Assembly (NCBI GenBank): GCA_901472405.1
Contig: LR590463.1
Span: 4,154,001-4,218,000, forward strand
Direction of reading: 5' to 3'
DNA: 64,000 nt
From: Serratia rubidaea
Lineage (GTDB): Bacteria; Pseudomonadota; Gammaproteobacteria; Enterobacterales; Enterobacteriaceae
In this document: piece by piece, positions 17,698-26,287 of the stretch
How the letters are laid out: each line of letters starts with the position of its first letter
Position numbering within the stretch: the first letter of the stretch is position 1
Notes under the pieces: model-generated
Told to the model about the DNA's origin: nothing
The model's database searches: none
What the model saw: only the letters and a program-made list of their open reading frames with translations
Program-made: the position numbers and the translations under genes

Positions 17698-17722
17698 GTA
17701 AGAAATCCGCGCCCGCTGCGAC
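17698..17722 (+). promoter_or_regulatory. candidate ECF-type promoter for the bufferin operon
   Basis: GTAAGA at 17698-17703 and CGAC at 17719-17722 are spaced by 15 bases, about 70 bases upstream of the precursor gene. This resembles the GTAAC-spacer-CGAA layout reported for SigF-type ECF promoters controlling such operons. It is a weak match and an inference. Confidence 0.35.
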
Positions 17723-17790
17723 TAACTCCTCAGAAGCCACTTTGCTTCTGCCAACACAACGATCCGTTTTACAACCATGAGGAAGAAATA

Positions 17791-18084
17791 ATGAACAAGC
17801 CAACTACAACCGCACTGCTGGCGCTGGCGTTAGGCAGCGTGCTGGCCACCGCAAGCACCGTAGCCGTGGCGGCCGAAGGCAGCAATATGGAGAAATGCTA
17901 CGGCGTATCGCTGAAGGGCAAAAATGACTGTAAAGCGGGCGCCGGCACCACCTGCGCCGGTACGGCCAAAACCGACTACCAGGGCAATGCCTGGAAGCTG
18001 GTGCCCACCGGCAGCTGCGTAAAAATGAAATCGCCGACCTCGTCGACCGGTTTTGGTCAGTTGGAAGCGTTTAAAGAGATGTAA
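17791..18084 (+). CDS. bufferin precursor peptide, DUF2282 (BufA1-type)
   Basis: This 97-residue protein has a Sec signal peptide (residues 1-28, AVAA) and a mature part with four cysteines at 36, 47, 55 and 76 (KCYGV, NDCKAG, TTCAG, GSCVK), the DUF2282 pattern. In bufferins the adjacent DUF692 enzyme oxidises the central cysteines to thiooxazoles and the exported product chelates copper. That role is known for the family and not visible here. The gene follows GAGGAAGAAATA and is first in a four-gene operon. Confidence 0.85.
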   Translation: MNKPTTTALLALALGSVLATASTVAVAAEGSNMEKCYGVSLKGKNDCKAGAGTTCAGTAKTDYQGNAWKLVPTGSCVKMKSPTSSTGFGQLEAFKEM

Positions 18085-18120
18085 GCAGGCTCTCGCCGCC
18101 CATCAACAGGAGCAATAGCG

Positions 18121-19041
18121 ATGACAATTTATACCCCGCCTGCCGTCAAGCGTGATGCGCCTGGTCATAGCATGATGGGCGGTCTTCCGCCGCGGGCCGG
18201 CGTCGGTCTGAAGCCGGAGCACTTCGGCCAGATCCTGCAGACGCGCCCCGACGTCGGCTTTTTTGAAATCCACGCGGAGAATTATCTGGTAGACGGCGGT
18301 CCCTTTCATCAGGCCCTCGGCGCCATCCGTCAGGCCTACCCGCTGTCCATTCACGGCGTGGGGATGTCGATCGGCGCTGAAGCGCCGCTCGATCGCCACC
18401 ACCTGCAACGCGTCGCCGCGCTGGTGGAACGCTATCAGCCGCAGATGTTCTCCGAACATCTGGCCTGGTCGACGCATGACGGTTTTTTTCTCAACGATCT
18501 GCTGCCGCTGCCCTATACCGAGGCCACGCTGACGCGGGTCTGCGCGCATATCGATCAGGTGCAGAATGCGCTGCGGCGGCCGATTTTACTGGAAAACCCG
18601 GCCACCTACGTTGAATTTGCCGCCTCCACTCTGAGTGAAACCGCCTTTATCAGCGAGATGGTAAAACGCAGCGGCTGCGGCCTGCTGCTGGACGTCAACA
18701 ACCTTTACGTCAGCGGCGTCAACCACCACCGCGACCCGCTGGCCATGCTGCACGAGCTGCCGCTGCACCAGGTGGGCGAAATTCACCTGGCGGGCCATAC
18801 GGAAAATCAGGACGCCGCCGGCGACCGCCTGCTGATTGACTCCCACGACGGCCGCGTCGCCGCGCCGGTCTGGCAGCTGTATCGCGCTGCGCTGGCGGCG
18901 GTCGGCAACGTGGCGACCCTGATCGAATGGGACAGCAATCTGCCGCCGCTGGCGGTGCTGCTGGATGAGGCGCGTCAGGCGGAGGCATTGATGACACCGG
19001 AGGTGAAGGATGCAACGCGCACTGTATCAGGCGCTGCTTGA
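18121..19041 (+). CDS. DUF692 (MNIO) multinuclear iron oxidase, BufB-type
   Basis: This 306-residue protein has the DUF692 TIM-barrel family pattern: [88 protein letters not shown] and [11 protein letters not shown]. These contain the His/Asp/Glu/Asn ligands for the iron cluster. MNIO enzymes modify cysteines of ribosomal precursor peptides, here presumably the DUF2282 peptide encoded 36 bases upstream. CAACAGGAGCAATAGCG precedes the start. Its 3' end overlaps the DUF2063 partner gene by 32 bases. Confidence 0.9.
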   Translation: MTIYTPPAVKRDAPGHSMMGGLPPRAGVGLKPEHFGQILQTRPDVGFFEIHAENYLVDGGPFHQALGAIRQAYPLSIHGVGMSIGAEAPLDRHHLQRVAALVERYQPQMFSEHLAWSTHDGFFLNDLLPLPYTEATLTRVCAHIDQVQNALRRPILLENPATYVEFAASTLSETAFISEMVKRSGCGLLLDVNNLYVSGVNHHRDPLAMLHELPLHQVGEIHLAGHTENQDAAGDRLLIDSHDGRVAAPVWQLYRAALAAVGNVATLIEWDSNLPPLAVLLDEARQAEALMTPEVKDATRTVSGAA

Positions 19042-19752
19042 CGGCGACGTCGCCGCGCCGGCGGGTTAACCACCTGGAACGGCAGCGATCCGTCCTACCG
19101 CTTTGCCGTTTACCGCAACAACGTGATGGCCTCGCTGATTAACGCGCTGGCGGAAAACTGCCCGGTGCTGGTGCAGCAGCTCGGCGACGACTTCTTCCGC
19201 GCCATGGCGGCCGAGTTTATCCGCCAGCATCCGCCGACGTCGCCGGTGCTGGCCGGTTACGGCGCGCGGCTGCCCGCCTGGCTGGCCGACTTTCCGCCGC
19301 TGGCGGAGTGGCCGTGGCTGGCGGATCTGACGCAGCTTGAACTCTTGTGCATCGAAGCGTTGCACGCAGCGGATGGGAAGCCGGCGCGCGGCGCGGAACC
19401 AACGCTGTCCGCCGACAGCACGCTGCGGCTGCATCCTTCGCTGCGCCTGTTCAGTTCGCCGTTTGCCGTGTTCAGCCTGTGGGCGGCGCATCAGCAGGAT
19501 CCCGCGCCGACGGAGTTGGATCCCTGGCGCCCCGAACAGGTTTTACTGTTTCGCTATCAGGATGACGTGCGTCTGATCGCCATCGATGCGGCAGAACTGC
19601 GCTTTATTCGCGCGCTGCAGGCAGAACGGCCCCTGACGCACGCGCTGGCGGCGGCGCTGGCGCAAGATGCGCAGTTTGACGCCCGCCCGGCCTTACGGCG
19701 CTTACACCATTACGGCCTGATCCTCTGCGTATCCGGCCGGCAGGAGAAATAA
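19010..19752 (+). pseudogene. DUF2063 partner protein, BufC-type (one frameshift)
   Basis: From ATG at 19010 ([13 protein letters not shown], after GGAGGTGAAGG) the frame meets TAA at codon 20. Adding one T at about 19066 turns GGTTAACC into Gly-Leu-Thr and continues as LTTWNGSDPSYRFAVYRNNV to 19752, giving about 247 residues of the DUF2063 family. In bufferin operons this protein carries the recognition element that presents the precursor to the MNIO enzyme. The break sits in a T-run and everything after it is intact, so a sequencing error is likely. It ends two bases before the DoxX gene. Confidence 0.75.
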
Positions 19753-19753
19753 C

Positions 19754-20224
19754 ATGGAATTACTGCATACGCTGGCGGCAAGGAGTCAGAAAATCGTCCA
19801 GGAAAGCCTGCTCGGCCTGCTGGCGCGCCTTGCGCTGGCCGCCACGTTCTGGCTGTCGGGGCAGAGTAAGGTTGAAGGGCTGACGATCGATATTCTGGGC
19901 GGCGAGCCGCTGCGGCTGGGGATACCGCACCTGACCAGCGGTGCGCTGGCGCTGTTCGCCACCGAGTACCAGCTGCCGCTGCTGCCGCCGGCCATCGCGG
20001 CCACCCTGGCCGCCGTGGCGGAACACCTTTTCCCGCTATTGCTGCTGCTCGGCCTGGCGACGCGCTTTTCCGCGCTGGCGCTGTGGGTGATGACGCTGGT
20101 GATTCAGGTTTTCGTCTACCCGGACGCCTGGCCGGTGCATATTATGTGGATGAGCGCGCAGATCTATCTGATGAGCTACGGCGGCGGCAGGCTGTCGCTT
20201 GACCACCTGCTGCGCCGGCGCTGA
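19754..20224 (+). CDS. DoxX-family membrane protein, BufD-type
   Basis: This is a 156-residue integral membrane protein with four predicted spans and the DoxX signature (LARLALAATFWLSGQSKVEG near residue 25; a lipid-facing helix rich in LLL and LGLATRFSALALWVMTLV). It is the last gene of the bufferin operon, starting one base after the DUF2063 stop region behind AGGAGAAATAAC. DoxX proteins in such operons are conserved but their function is unsettled. A quinone or redox link is a reasonable guess. Confidence 0.8.
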   Translation: MELLHTLAARSQKIVQESLLGLLARLALAATFWLSGQSKVEGLTIDILGGEPLRLGIPHLTSGALALFATEYQLPLLPPAIAATLAAVAEHLFPLLLLLGLATRFSALALWVMTLVIQVFVYPDAWPVHIMWMSAQIYLMSYGGGRLSLDHLLRRR

Positions 20225-20234
20225 AGCGCATGGC

Positions 20235-20429
20235 CTAGCGCTTGGTCGACCGATCTTTACCCTGGGCGAAAGCCGACGTGATACCGCGCAGATCAACCAG
20301 CTGCCGCTGAAAGTTGCGACAGCCGGAGCAAAACAGCAGATGGAAACGCAGCGCCGCCCGCTGGGTCAACGGCAGCGGCGCATCCTGCGCCTGGGACATC
20401 AGGCGGGTCGCACGGTGGCAGTTAAGCAT
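20235..20429 (-). CDS. small zinc-finger anti-sigma factor
   Basis: This 64-residue protein has the zf-HC2 metal motif: Cys-His early (MLNCHRATRLMSQ), then FHLLFCSGC. It lacks a membrane segment, as in cytoplasmic ZAS-type anti-sigma proteins. The ATG at 20429 lies within the end of the sigma gene behind GAAGGAGGCGAAC, an excellent ribosome site, so the pair is coupled. A GTG 15 bases upstream was rejected. It ends 10 bases from the convergent DoxX gene. Confidence 0.75.
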   Translation of the reverse strand: MLNCHRATRLMSQAQDAPLPLTQRAALRFHLLFCSGCRNFQRQLVDLRGITSAFAQGKDRSTKR

Positions 20430-21015
20430 GTTCGCCTCCTTCACGGCTAAACCAACGCTGTGATAAACACTCCCGCAGGCGCATACGCGCCCGCCACAGC
20501 ACTACGTTAAGATTAGTCACTGACAGCGCCATTTCACGGCATATTTCCTGCGTTTCCAAGCCGATAAATTCACGCATCATAAAAGCCCGGGCGTTTTTAG
20601 CCGGCACCTGCGTCAGGCACAGCTCGAAGATTTGCCAAAACTGCGCCTGCTCGCAGGATTCGTCCGGCTGATGCCAGCGCTGCGGCCGTTCATCCGCCGG
20701 CCAGTGCCCCTGCGCGTCAAACAGCGCCTCAAAGTCTTGCCGATCTTCCTCATCGACGGATTGCACCTCCGCCTGGCGATAGCGCTTACGCAGCGTATCG
20801 GCGATTTTATTGCGCAGAATCGCAAACACCCAGCTTTTCCACGCCGCCCTGCCGGCAAACGAACCCGCGTTTTTCATTGCGCCTTCAAAGGCTTCCTGCA
20901 CCACGTCCTCCGCCTGATGAAAATCATTAAGCTGCAGGCGAGCGAATTGCAGCATCTGCTGCTGTAATTCGGCAACAAACTGAGGATCGGTTAACGGGCT
21001 ATGCGAATTGGGCAT
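20422..21015 (-). CDS. ECF sigma factor
   Basis: This 197-residue sigma-70 family protein has region 2 visible as QLNDFHQAEDVVQEAFEGAMKN and WVFAILRNKIADTLRKRY, and region 4 as REFIGLETQEICREMALSVTNLNVVLWRARMRLRECL. ECF factors of this type govern copper or metal stress and bufferin operons in other bacteria, and the adjacency makes that likely here. The ATG at 21015 was preferred over a TTG at 21027. A -10-like TATAAT lies about 35 bases upstream. Confidence 0.85.
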   Translation of the reverse strand: MPNSHSPLTDPQFVAELQQQMLQFARLQLNDFHQAEDVVQEAFEGAMKNAGSFAGRAAWKSWVFAILRNKIADTLRKRYRQAEVQSVDEEDRQDFEALFDAQGHWPADERPQRWHQPDESCEQAQFWQIFELCLTQVPAKNARAFMMREFIGLETQEICREMALSVTNLNVVLWRARMRLRECLSQRWFSREGGEHA

Positions 21016-21505
21016 AAGGCTCTGCAACGGCTGACGGATAGTTGACGATTATAATAAAACTCCCGGATAAAATCGCTAAATAAATCAGGAATATTATATC
21101 ACTTTTATGCCGTGCGAATATCTGCCTGCACGTCATATTATAAAAAAACAACCGCGACGCGATAAAAATAATATAAAAAAACCATTTTTTGCCACATCGC
21201 CAGCGTCAATAACAAATACAATAAAAAACCTGAAAACAGGCAGGGATATTGGCGGAGGCTAATTTACACATTATCACAACAAACGGTGATAATATGAAAC
21301 CTCGTGACACATCTTGTAGTAACCACAGAAACAACCACCTGAATAAAATGAATATTCCCGTGAAACTTGCAATTCTCGCTGCGGGTATATTAGAGTAGCG
21401 CCCCCGAATAATCCCCAACCTGACGTTATTACGTTAGTTTTATGTTCTTATTTTACATCAGGACAACAAATACGATAAATATCACGCAACTATTTTGAGG
21501 AAAAT
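21016..21505. other. AT-rich intergenic region between sigma factor and proP
   Basis: No credible gene is present. The region contains the divergent promoters for the ECF sigma gene and the proP-like gene (several TATAAT-like boxes, long A/T tracts at 21140-21240 and 21430-21500). Confidence 0.4.
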
Positions 21506-22984
21506 ATGACCTCCCAACACTCTCCAACCACACTACCGAATGAGCACCTCCCTCTCAACAATAAATCGCCGGAATTGACCGTTGACGACATTACTATTGT
21601 TGATAGTGATATGCTCAAACGAGCCGTCGGCGCCGCTGCGCTGGGCAATGCCATGGAATGGTTTGATTTTGGCGTTTACAGTTACCTGGCGCTGGTCATC
21701 GGTAAAGTGTTTTTCCCTAACGCCAGCACGGCGGCGCAGCTGATCGCCTCCTTCGGCACCTTCGCCGCCGCCTTCCTGATCCGCCCGATTGGCGGCATCG
21801 TGTTCGGCCGGATGGGCGACCGCATCGGCCGGCAGAAAGTGCTGGCCATCACCATGATCATGATGGCCATCGGCACCTGCTGCATCGGCCTGATCCCCAG
21901 CTACGCCTCCATCGGCATTCTGGCGCCGGTGCTGCTGTTGCTGGCCCGCCTGCTGCAGGGCTTCTCCACCGGCGGTGAATACTCCGGCGCCGCCACCTTT
22001 ATCGCCGAATATTCGACGGATAAACGCCGCGGCTTTATGGGCAGCTTTTTAGAGTTCGGCACCATCGGCGGCTACCTGCTAGGCGCCAGCCTGGTCACCA
22101 TCCTCACCTCCGCACTGTCCGCGCAGGCAATGATGGACTGGGGCTGGCGTATTCCGTTCTTTATCGCCGCACCGATGGGGTTAATCGGCTTTTACTTCCG
22201 CCTGAAGCTGGAAGAAACGCCGGCCTTCCAGCAGCATATGGCGCAGCAGGAAGCGCTGGAGCACAGCAAGCCGCGTCTTAGCCTGCTGCAGATGCTGAAG
22301 AAGTACCGCGTCTCTATCCTGAAATGCGTAGGGCTGGTGCTGCTGTTTAACGTCTCCAACTATATGCTGACCTCCTATATGCCAAGCTACCTCAGCGGCA
22401 TTCTGGGGCTGGGGCAGCTCAGCAGCCTGCTGCTGGTGATGGTGATCATGTTCGTGATGATGCCGCTGACGTTGTTCTGGGGTTACACCACTGACCGTAT
22501 CGGCCGCCGTCCGGTGATCGCACTGGGCGCCGCCGGGCTGATCCTGCTCGCCATTCCCGCCTTTATGCTGCTGGCTTCCGGCAATCTGCTGGCGGTGTTT
22601 GGCGGCCTGGTGATTCTGGGCGTGCTGCACTCCTGCTTTAGCGGCACCATGCCGGCCACGCTGCCCGCGTTATTCGTCACCGACGTGCGCTACAGCGCGC
22701 TGGCCATCGGCTTTAACCTGTCGGTCTCGCTGTTTGGCGGCACCACGCCGTTAATCACCGCCTGGCTGGTGGACACCACCGGCAATATCATGATGCCGGC
22801 CTACTATATGATGGGCGCCGGGGTAATCGGCATTATCACCGTGCTGACGCTGCGCGAAACGGCCAAGAAGCCGCTGCGCGGCTCCCCGCCGACGGTGGCC
22901 AGCACCAAGGAGGCCCACCATCTGGTGAAAAAACTGCGGCTGCGCCGCAAGGCGCTTCGTCAGGCAGAAACCAACGCCTCCTGA
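21506..22984 (+). CDS. proP: ProP-type osmoprotectant:proton symporter
   Basis: This 492-residue MFS transporter has the ProP pattern: LGNAMEWFDFGVYSYLA, FGRMGDRIGRQKVL, LLARLLQGFSTGGEYSGA, WGWRIPFFIAAP, and DRIGRRPV. It imports proline, glycine betaine and related osmolytes. The C-terminal tail (about 40 residues, basic, LVKKLRLRRKALRQ) is shorter than in E. coli and shows little of the antiparallel coiled coil used there for osmosensing. TTGAGGAAAAT precedes the ATG. A rho-independent terminator follows directly. Confidence 0.85.
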   Translation: MTSQHSPTTLPNEHLPLNNKSPELTVDDITIVDSDMLKRAVGAAALGNAMEWFDFGVYSYLALVIGKVFFPNASTAAQLIASFGTFAAAFLIRPIGGIVFGRMGDRIGRQKVLAITMIMMAIGTCCIGLIPSYASIGILAPVLLLLARLLQGFSTGGEYSGAATFIAEYSTDKRRGFMGSFLEFGTIGGYLLGASLVTILTSALSAQAMMDWGWRIPFFIAAPMGLIGFYFRLKLEETPAFQQHMAQQEALEHSKPRLSLLQMLKKYRVSILKCVGLVLLFNVSNYMLTSYMPSYLSGILGLGQLSSLLLVMVIMFVMMPLTLFWGYTTDRIGRRPVIALGAAGLILLAIPAFMLLASGNLLAVFGGLVILGVLHSCFSGTMPATLPALFVTDVRYSALAIGFNLSVSLFGGTTPLITAWLVDTTGNIMMPAYYMMGAGVIGIITVLTLRETAKKPLRGSPPTVASTKEAHHLVKKLRLRRKALRQAETNAS

Positions 22985-23003
22985 CGCTGCCGAGGCTAAA
23001 CAC

Positions 23004-23036
23004 AGGGCGCCGATTTATCGGCGGCCTTTTTATTGG
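23004..23036 (+). terminator. rho-independent terminator after proP
   Basis: GGGCGCCGAT and ATCGGCGGCC form an imperfect stem followed by TTTTTATT, 20 bases after the proP stop. Confidence 0.75.
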
Positions 23037-23104
23037 CCGCCCGGCAGATAGTCATGACGAAGTGTGTGGTTACTGCTACAATGCCCGCCGCTTTGGAGGA
23101 TGAA

Positions 23105-23146
23105 ATGCCCGTTAACCCGCGATTAAAACGAGCGCTTATCGCTTGA
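23105..23146 (+). CDS. possible 13-residue leader peptide upstream of the CatB gene
   Basis: GGAGG at 23096-23100 followed five bases later by ATG opens a frame encoding 13 residues (MPVNPRLKRALIA) that ends in TGA. It is 80 bases upstream of the acetyltransferase start and is followed at once by a perfect hairpin. Many inducible chloramphenicol-resistance genes use a translated leader and a hairpin, so this could be an attenuator. This is inferred from layout. Confidence 0.4.
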   Translation: MPVNPRLKRALIA

Positions 23147-23149
23147 TCC

Positions 23150-23177
23150 GGCAGTGTTGATGAACGGAAACACTGCC
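23150..23177 (+). promoter_or_regulatory. leader hairpin between leader peptide and CatB gene
   Basis: GGCAGTGTT at 23150-23158 and AACACTGCC at 23169-23177 are perfect 9-bp arms with a 10-base loop, three bases after the leader stop codon. No T-run follows. The acetyltransferase ribosome site lies 40 bases further on, so it is not directly masked by this stem. Confidence 0.5.
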
Positions 23178-23226
23178 ACAGACAACACGTTCCGTGGCCT
23201 TTTCAATGTATTAATCGAGAAGTTCC

Positions 23227-23866
23227 ATGTCAGAAAAACACTGGTCAAAGATCGAACTGTTACACCAAACGGTGACCAACCCGAATATTATCGTTAAAGG
23301 CAGCCACAGCTATTACAGCGACTGCTGGGACAATGGCTTTGAACGCGACGTGGTGCGCTATCTGCACGGCGACGCCTACAGCCGGCAGTGGGAGCCGCTG
23401 GGCAAGCTGGACCGCCTGCTGATTGGCAACTTTGTCTGCATCGCCGCGGAAACGGTGATTCTGATGGGCGGCAACCACACCCACCGCACCGACTGGCTGA
23501 GCCTTTACCCGTTTATGGCCAGCATTCAGGCCTCTTACCAGCCCAGAGGCGATACGCGGCTCGGCGACGGTTGCTGGATCGGCATGCGCGCGATGCTGAA
23601 TGCCCGGCGTCACCATTGGCGAAGGGGCGATCGTCGCCGCCGGCAGCGTGGTGACGGGCGACGTCGCGCCTTACACCGTGGTGGGCGGCAACCCGGCCCG
23701 GCCGATTAAACGGCGCTTTGCAGACGAAACCATCGCGCGCCTGCTGGCGCTGCGGATTTACGACCTGCCGGAAGAGGATATCGTCAGCATCCAGCCCTGG
23801 CTGGCCAGCGATGATATCGCCGCGTTAGAGCAGGCGGTAAGCCGTCTCGCTTCACCCGCTGCCTGA
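23227..23866 (+). pseudogene. CatB/xenobiotic-type chloramphenicol acetyltransferase (one frameshift)
   Basis: The first 125 codons encode the start of a hexapeptide-repeat (left-handed beta-helix) acetyltransferase of the CatB group: YYSDCWDNGFERDVVRYL, GNFVCIAAETVILMGGNHTHRTDW (with the family's catalytic His), GDGCWIGMRAML. One extra A at about 23598 shifts the frame. Removing it continues as [36 protein letters not shown] to 23866, giving about 212 residues, the normal family length. CatB enzymes O-acetylate chloramphenicol. The upstream leader peptide and hairpin may make it inducible. Confidence 0.8.
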
Positions 23867-23874
23867 CGGCAGAT

Positions 23875-23902
23875 AAAAAAATGCAGGCCGTAAGGCCTGC
23901 AT
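23875..23902 (-). terminator. terminator for the LuxR-type gene
   Basis: ATGCAGGCC and GGCCTGCAT pair perfectly over a four-base loop. On the minus strand the stem is followed by a run of T, 33 bases past the LuxR stop. It may also stop transcription from the CatB side. Confidence 0.75.
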
Positions 23903-23935
23903 AGCTATCATCATTATCTTGCGCCGTAGGGCGTG

Positions 23936-24461
23936 CTACCACTGCAGCTCCATCAGCCGGCACTTAATCACCAGCTCCTGAGTATTATTAACGTTCAGCC
24001 GCCGCATCACGTTGCGCTTATATACGCTGACGGCACGGTGATGAATGCTGCACTCCTGCGCCACGCGCCAGGTCGGCAGCCCTTTGAGCAGCAGCTTAAT
24101 CGTTTTTCTCGCCCCGGCGGAAAATGCCTGCGTATCGTGATAACGGTATTCACGCAGCATTTTGCCGTCCGCCTTACGGCGGATCACAAATCTTAAGCGC
24201 TCTTTGATTTCCACGACGGGCAATGAAGCATGGATAAAAAACATGTCGCCAATGCTGGCAAATACCGGACAACAGGCGATAATGCCGCTCATCGCCAATC
24301 ACGATATTCTCCGCATTTCTCTTCATCTGTTGGATATAGGATAAAACATCCTGAAACCCGCTCAGCACCCAGATAGCGGGCAGCTGCCGCTCTGTCGCGT
24401 CCTCATCCGCCAGCAGATCCTCCAGCAGCAGGCTCAGGCTGTAAATATAATAGTTTGTCAT
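23936..24461 (-). pseudogene. LuxR-type HTH regulator (one frameshift)
   Basis: The upstream part (MTNYYIYSLSLLLEDLL ... MKRNAENIVIGDERHY) and the downstream part (FFIHASLPVVEIKERL ... FSAGARKTIKLLLKGLPTWRVAQ ... VYKRNVMRRLNVNNTQELV) overlap in different frames between 24174 and 24298. Together they form a protein of about 175 residues with a C-terminal GerE/LuxR helix-turn-helix. Such proteins are common next to enterobacterial fimbrial operons. The receiver-like N-terminus lacks a clear phosphoacceptor Asp. The start at 24461 is a guess based on family layout. A single indel near 24260-24298 would explain the break. Confidence 0.6.
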
Positions 24462-25393
24462 TACCGTACAAGGGGAAAGCAGTCTGGCGATTCTTATCAA
24501 CCCCGCCCGTTTCTTCCGTGAAAAAAATGTCCATAAATCATTACCATTAATGCCGGCGATATCGAAAAACATCGACAACCAGTAAAACACGCTGTTATTT
24601 TATTTGCTTATTTTGCTGCACGGCGCATCCACGATTTTATTTTCGCCGCAAAAACAACAGTCAGAAAAATATATTAAAAAAGGTGACAATTAAAAAGCGT
24701 AGAGATGAGGGATACGTCAAAATAATACGACATACCATAATGACGCCAGAAAAACAGTTAATAACAGAGAAAATGAAAAATAACCATCACTATTATCTTC
24801 CCTTAAACCAGCCACGGAGGCCTAATGCAACAAGCGGCGCAGCTTTATTCCTCATCGCGTTTTTTTGAATCATACTGTGCAAACAAATAACGATCAACAT
24901 TAACGATCAATAATAAAAAAACGATCGGTAAAACCAATGAAAAAACTGATCAAATAATACAATGTCGATCGTTCCAACCTATCAATAATAAGATATTTCC
25001 ATAGGAGTAATCGAAATAAAAGACAAAAAACGCCGTGTAATGCAAAAAAAGTGCTGTTAAATCATGCGACTTATAAACCTATAGAGTTATCACCCTACCA
25101 AAACAGGGTGACAGCACGTTTTGCAAAAGAATATTCCTATCCACAAGAAACATCCCCAAAAAAACCTGCCCCCTTCTCTTCCTCCGCTCCTTACTGCGGT
25201 GAGAAAGGATGCCTTCCTGTGCTCAGGCAGGCGCATGCTTTGCATAAAGTTCTAAAAATGTAGGACGATGACCAATAAAGTAGGCCGCCGTCCCACGGCA
25301 CGCGGCAAGGTCCTACAAAAATAAAAGAATAGTCCAAATCATTAAGTGACACAGAAGGAGTAAGTTAAATATCCAAACGTCAAGGAGGTTAAT
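24462..25393. other. AT-rich region with repeats, no firm gene
   Basis: Nearly a kilobase of low-GC DNA lies between the two LuxR-type genes. TAACGATCAA occurs at 24888-24897 and 24901-24910, with related ACGATC at 24921 and its reverse complement at 24967. TGTAGGAC at 25259-25266 and GTCCTACA at 25310-25317 form an inverted pair enclosing a nested GC-rich hairpin. Only short open frames occur and none resembles a family. Confidence 0.5.
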
Positions 25394-25498
25394 ATGGAGT
25401 TCATTAGCGCGGTCTGTCTTTTCTCTCTCAGTATTTTTTGCTTTTATAAACACTACCGGTTTACGCAAAGATATAAAATCTACGTCGAGCGACGCTGA
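25394..25498 (+). CDS. 34-residue single-span membrane protein
   Basis: AAGGAGG at 25383-25389 lies five bases before an ATG opening a 34-codon frame. The product has a hydrophobic helix (FISAVCLFSLSIFCFY) and a basic tail (KHYRFTQRYKIYVERR), the layout of the small membrane proteins common in enterobacteria. The near-perfect ribosome site and composition support translation. It ends 17 bases before the convergent LuxR-type gene. Function is unknown. Confidence 0.5.
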   Translation: MEFISAVCLFSLSIFCFYKHYRFTQRYKIYVERR

Positions 25499-25515
25499 GA
25501 AGCGCATTGGCAGAG

Positions 25516-26152
25516 TCAAAACCACTCAATCCTTAACTGCAGCAAGTCGATTTTTCGCAACACGCCGAGTTTACGAAAGGCATTATACTTATGGCTGGCT
25601 GCAGTTTTCATTTTAATATTATGATTACGCGCAATCCTGCACAGCGGTAACCCTTGCAGCACATCAATCATGACGTTCTTCTCTTGCAGCGTCAGCAGGC
25701 GTACTCTCTCTTCCCATAGAAAATCACGCACTTCTTCCTCATAGGAACAGAGTCTTTCGCTGATTACCTTACGGTGTTGCAGCACGCGGTTAATCATGCG
25801 CACCATATCAGACAACGGCTCCCCCTGATAAATCACCGACAGCGGCAACTGCCGGTAAAGCCTGCCCGCCACCGCTCGGTTATTGTCCACCAGCGCCGCC
25901 CCCTTAACGTCCGGATAGACGTTGAAAAATGAAGATATAATGCGTAACTGCTGCGGCGAGTGGGTCATATTGCGCGACAGATAAAACAGCACAATTTCGC
26001 GGTTAACGTCCGGCCGTCGTCTGATCATGCCGCCAATATCCGGTGGTGACATAGCATCATATAAAAACGCGCCCGGAATAATAGGCATTAAAGAAATAGT
26101 GAAAGGTCTGTGTCATAGAATGGGTAAAATCAACCAACAATACCTTTTGCAT
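25516..26152 (-). pseudogene. LuxR-type HTH regulator (one frameshift)
   Basis: From ATG at 26152 the protein begins MQKVLLVDFTHSMTQTFHYF and stops after about 30 codons. Removing one T from the T5 run at 26063-26067 joins it to LYDAMSPPDIGGMIRRRPDV and on to a C-terminal HTH (LTLQEKNVMIDVLQGLPLCRIARNHNIKMKTAASHKYNAFRKLG). The restored length is about 211 residues, typical of the LuxR/FimZ-like regulators near fimbrial genes. No conserved phosphorylation Asp is obvious. It lies downstream of the adhesin gene on the same strand. Confidence 0.7.
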
Positions 26153-26287
26153 ACCGGCATCCTGTTTATTTTTATTGTGGTGTAAGATAATTAATTAATC
26201 ATTGCAATGGGACACATAAAATACATGCCCCATAAAAAAGCAACAACCACTTACAATACAGTTTACATCAAATATAACATTAGCCAC

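Noticed and set aside
21206..21418. 70-codon hydrophobic minus-strand frame before proP
   Set aside because: It lies in the AT-rich promoter region, lacks a ribosome site and resembles translated A/T tracts.
24825..24890. 21-codon frame with a GGAGG four bases upstream
   Set aside because: It is very short, has no hydrophobic or conserved feature, and the AT-rich region produces such frames by chance.
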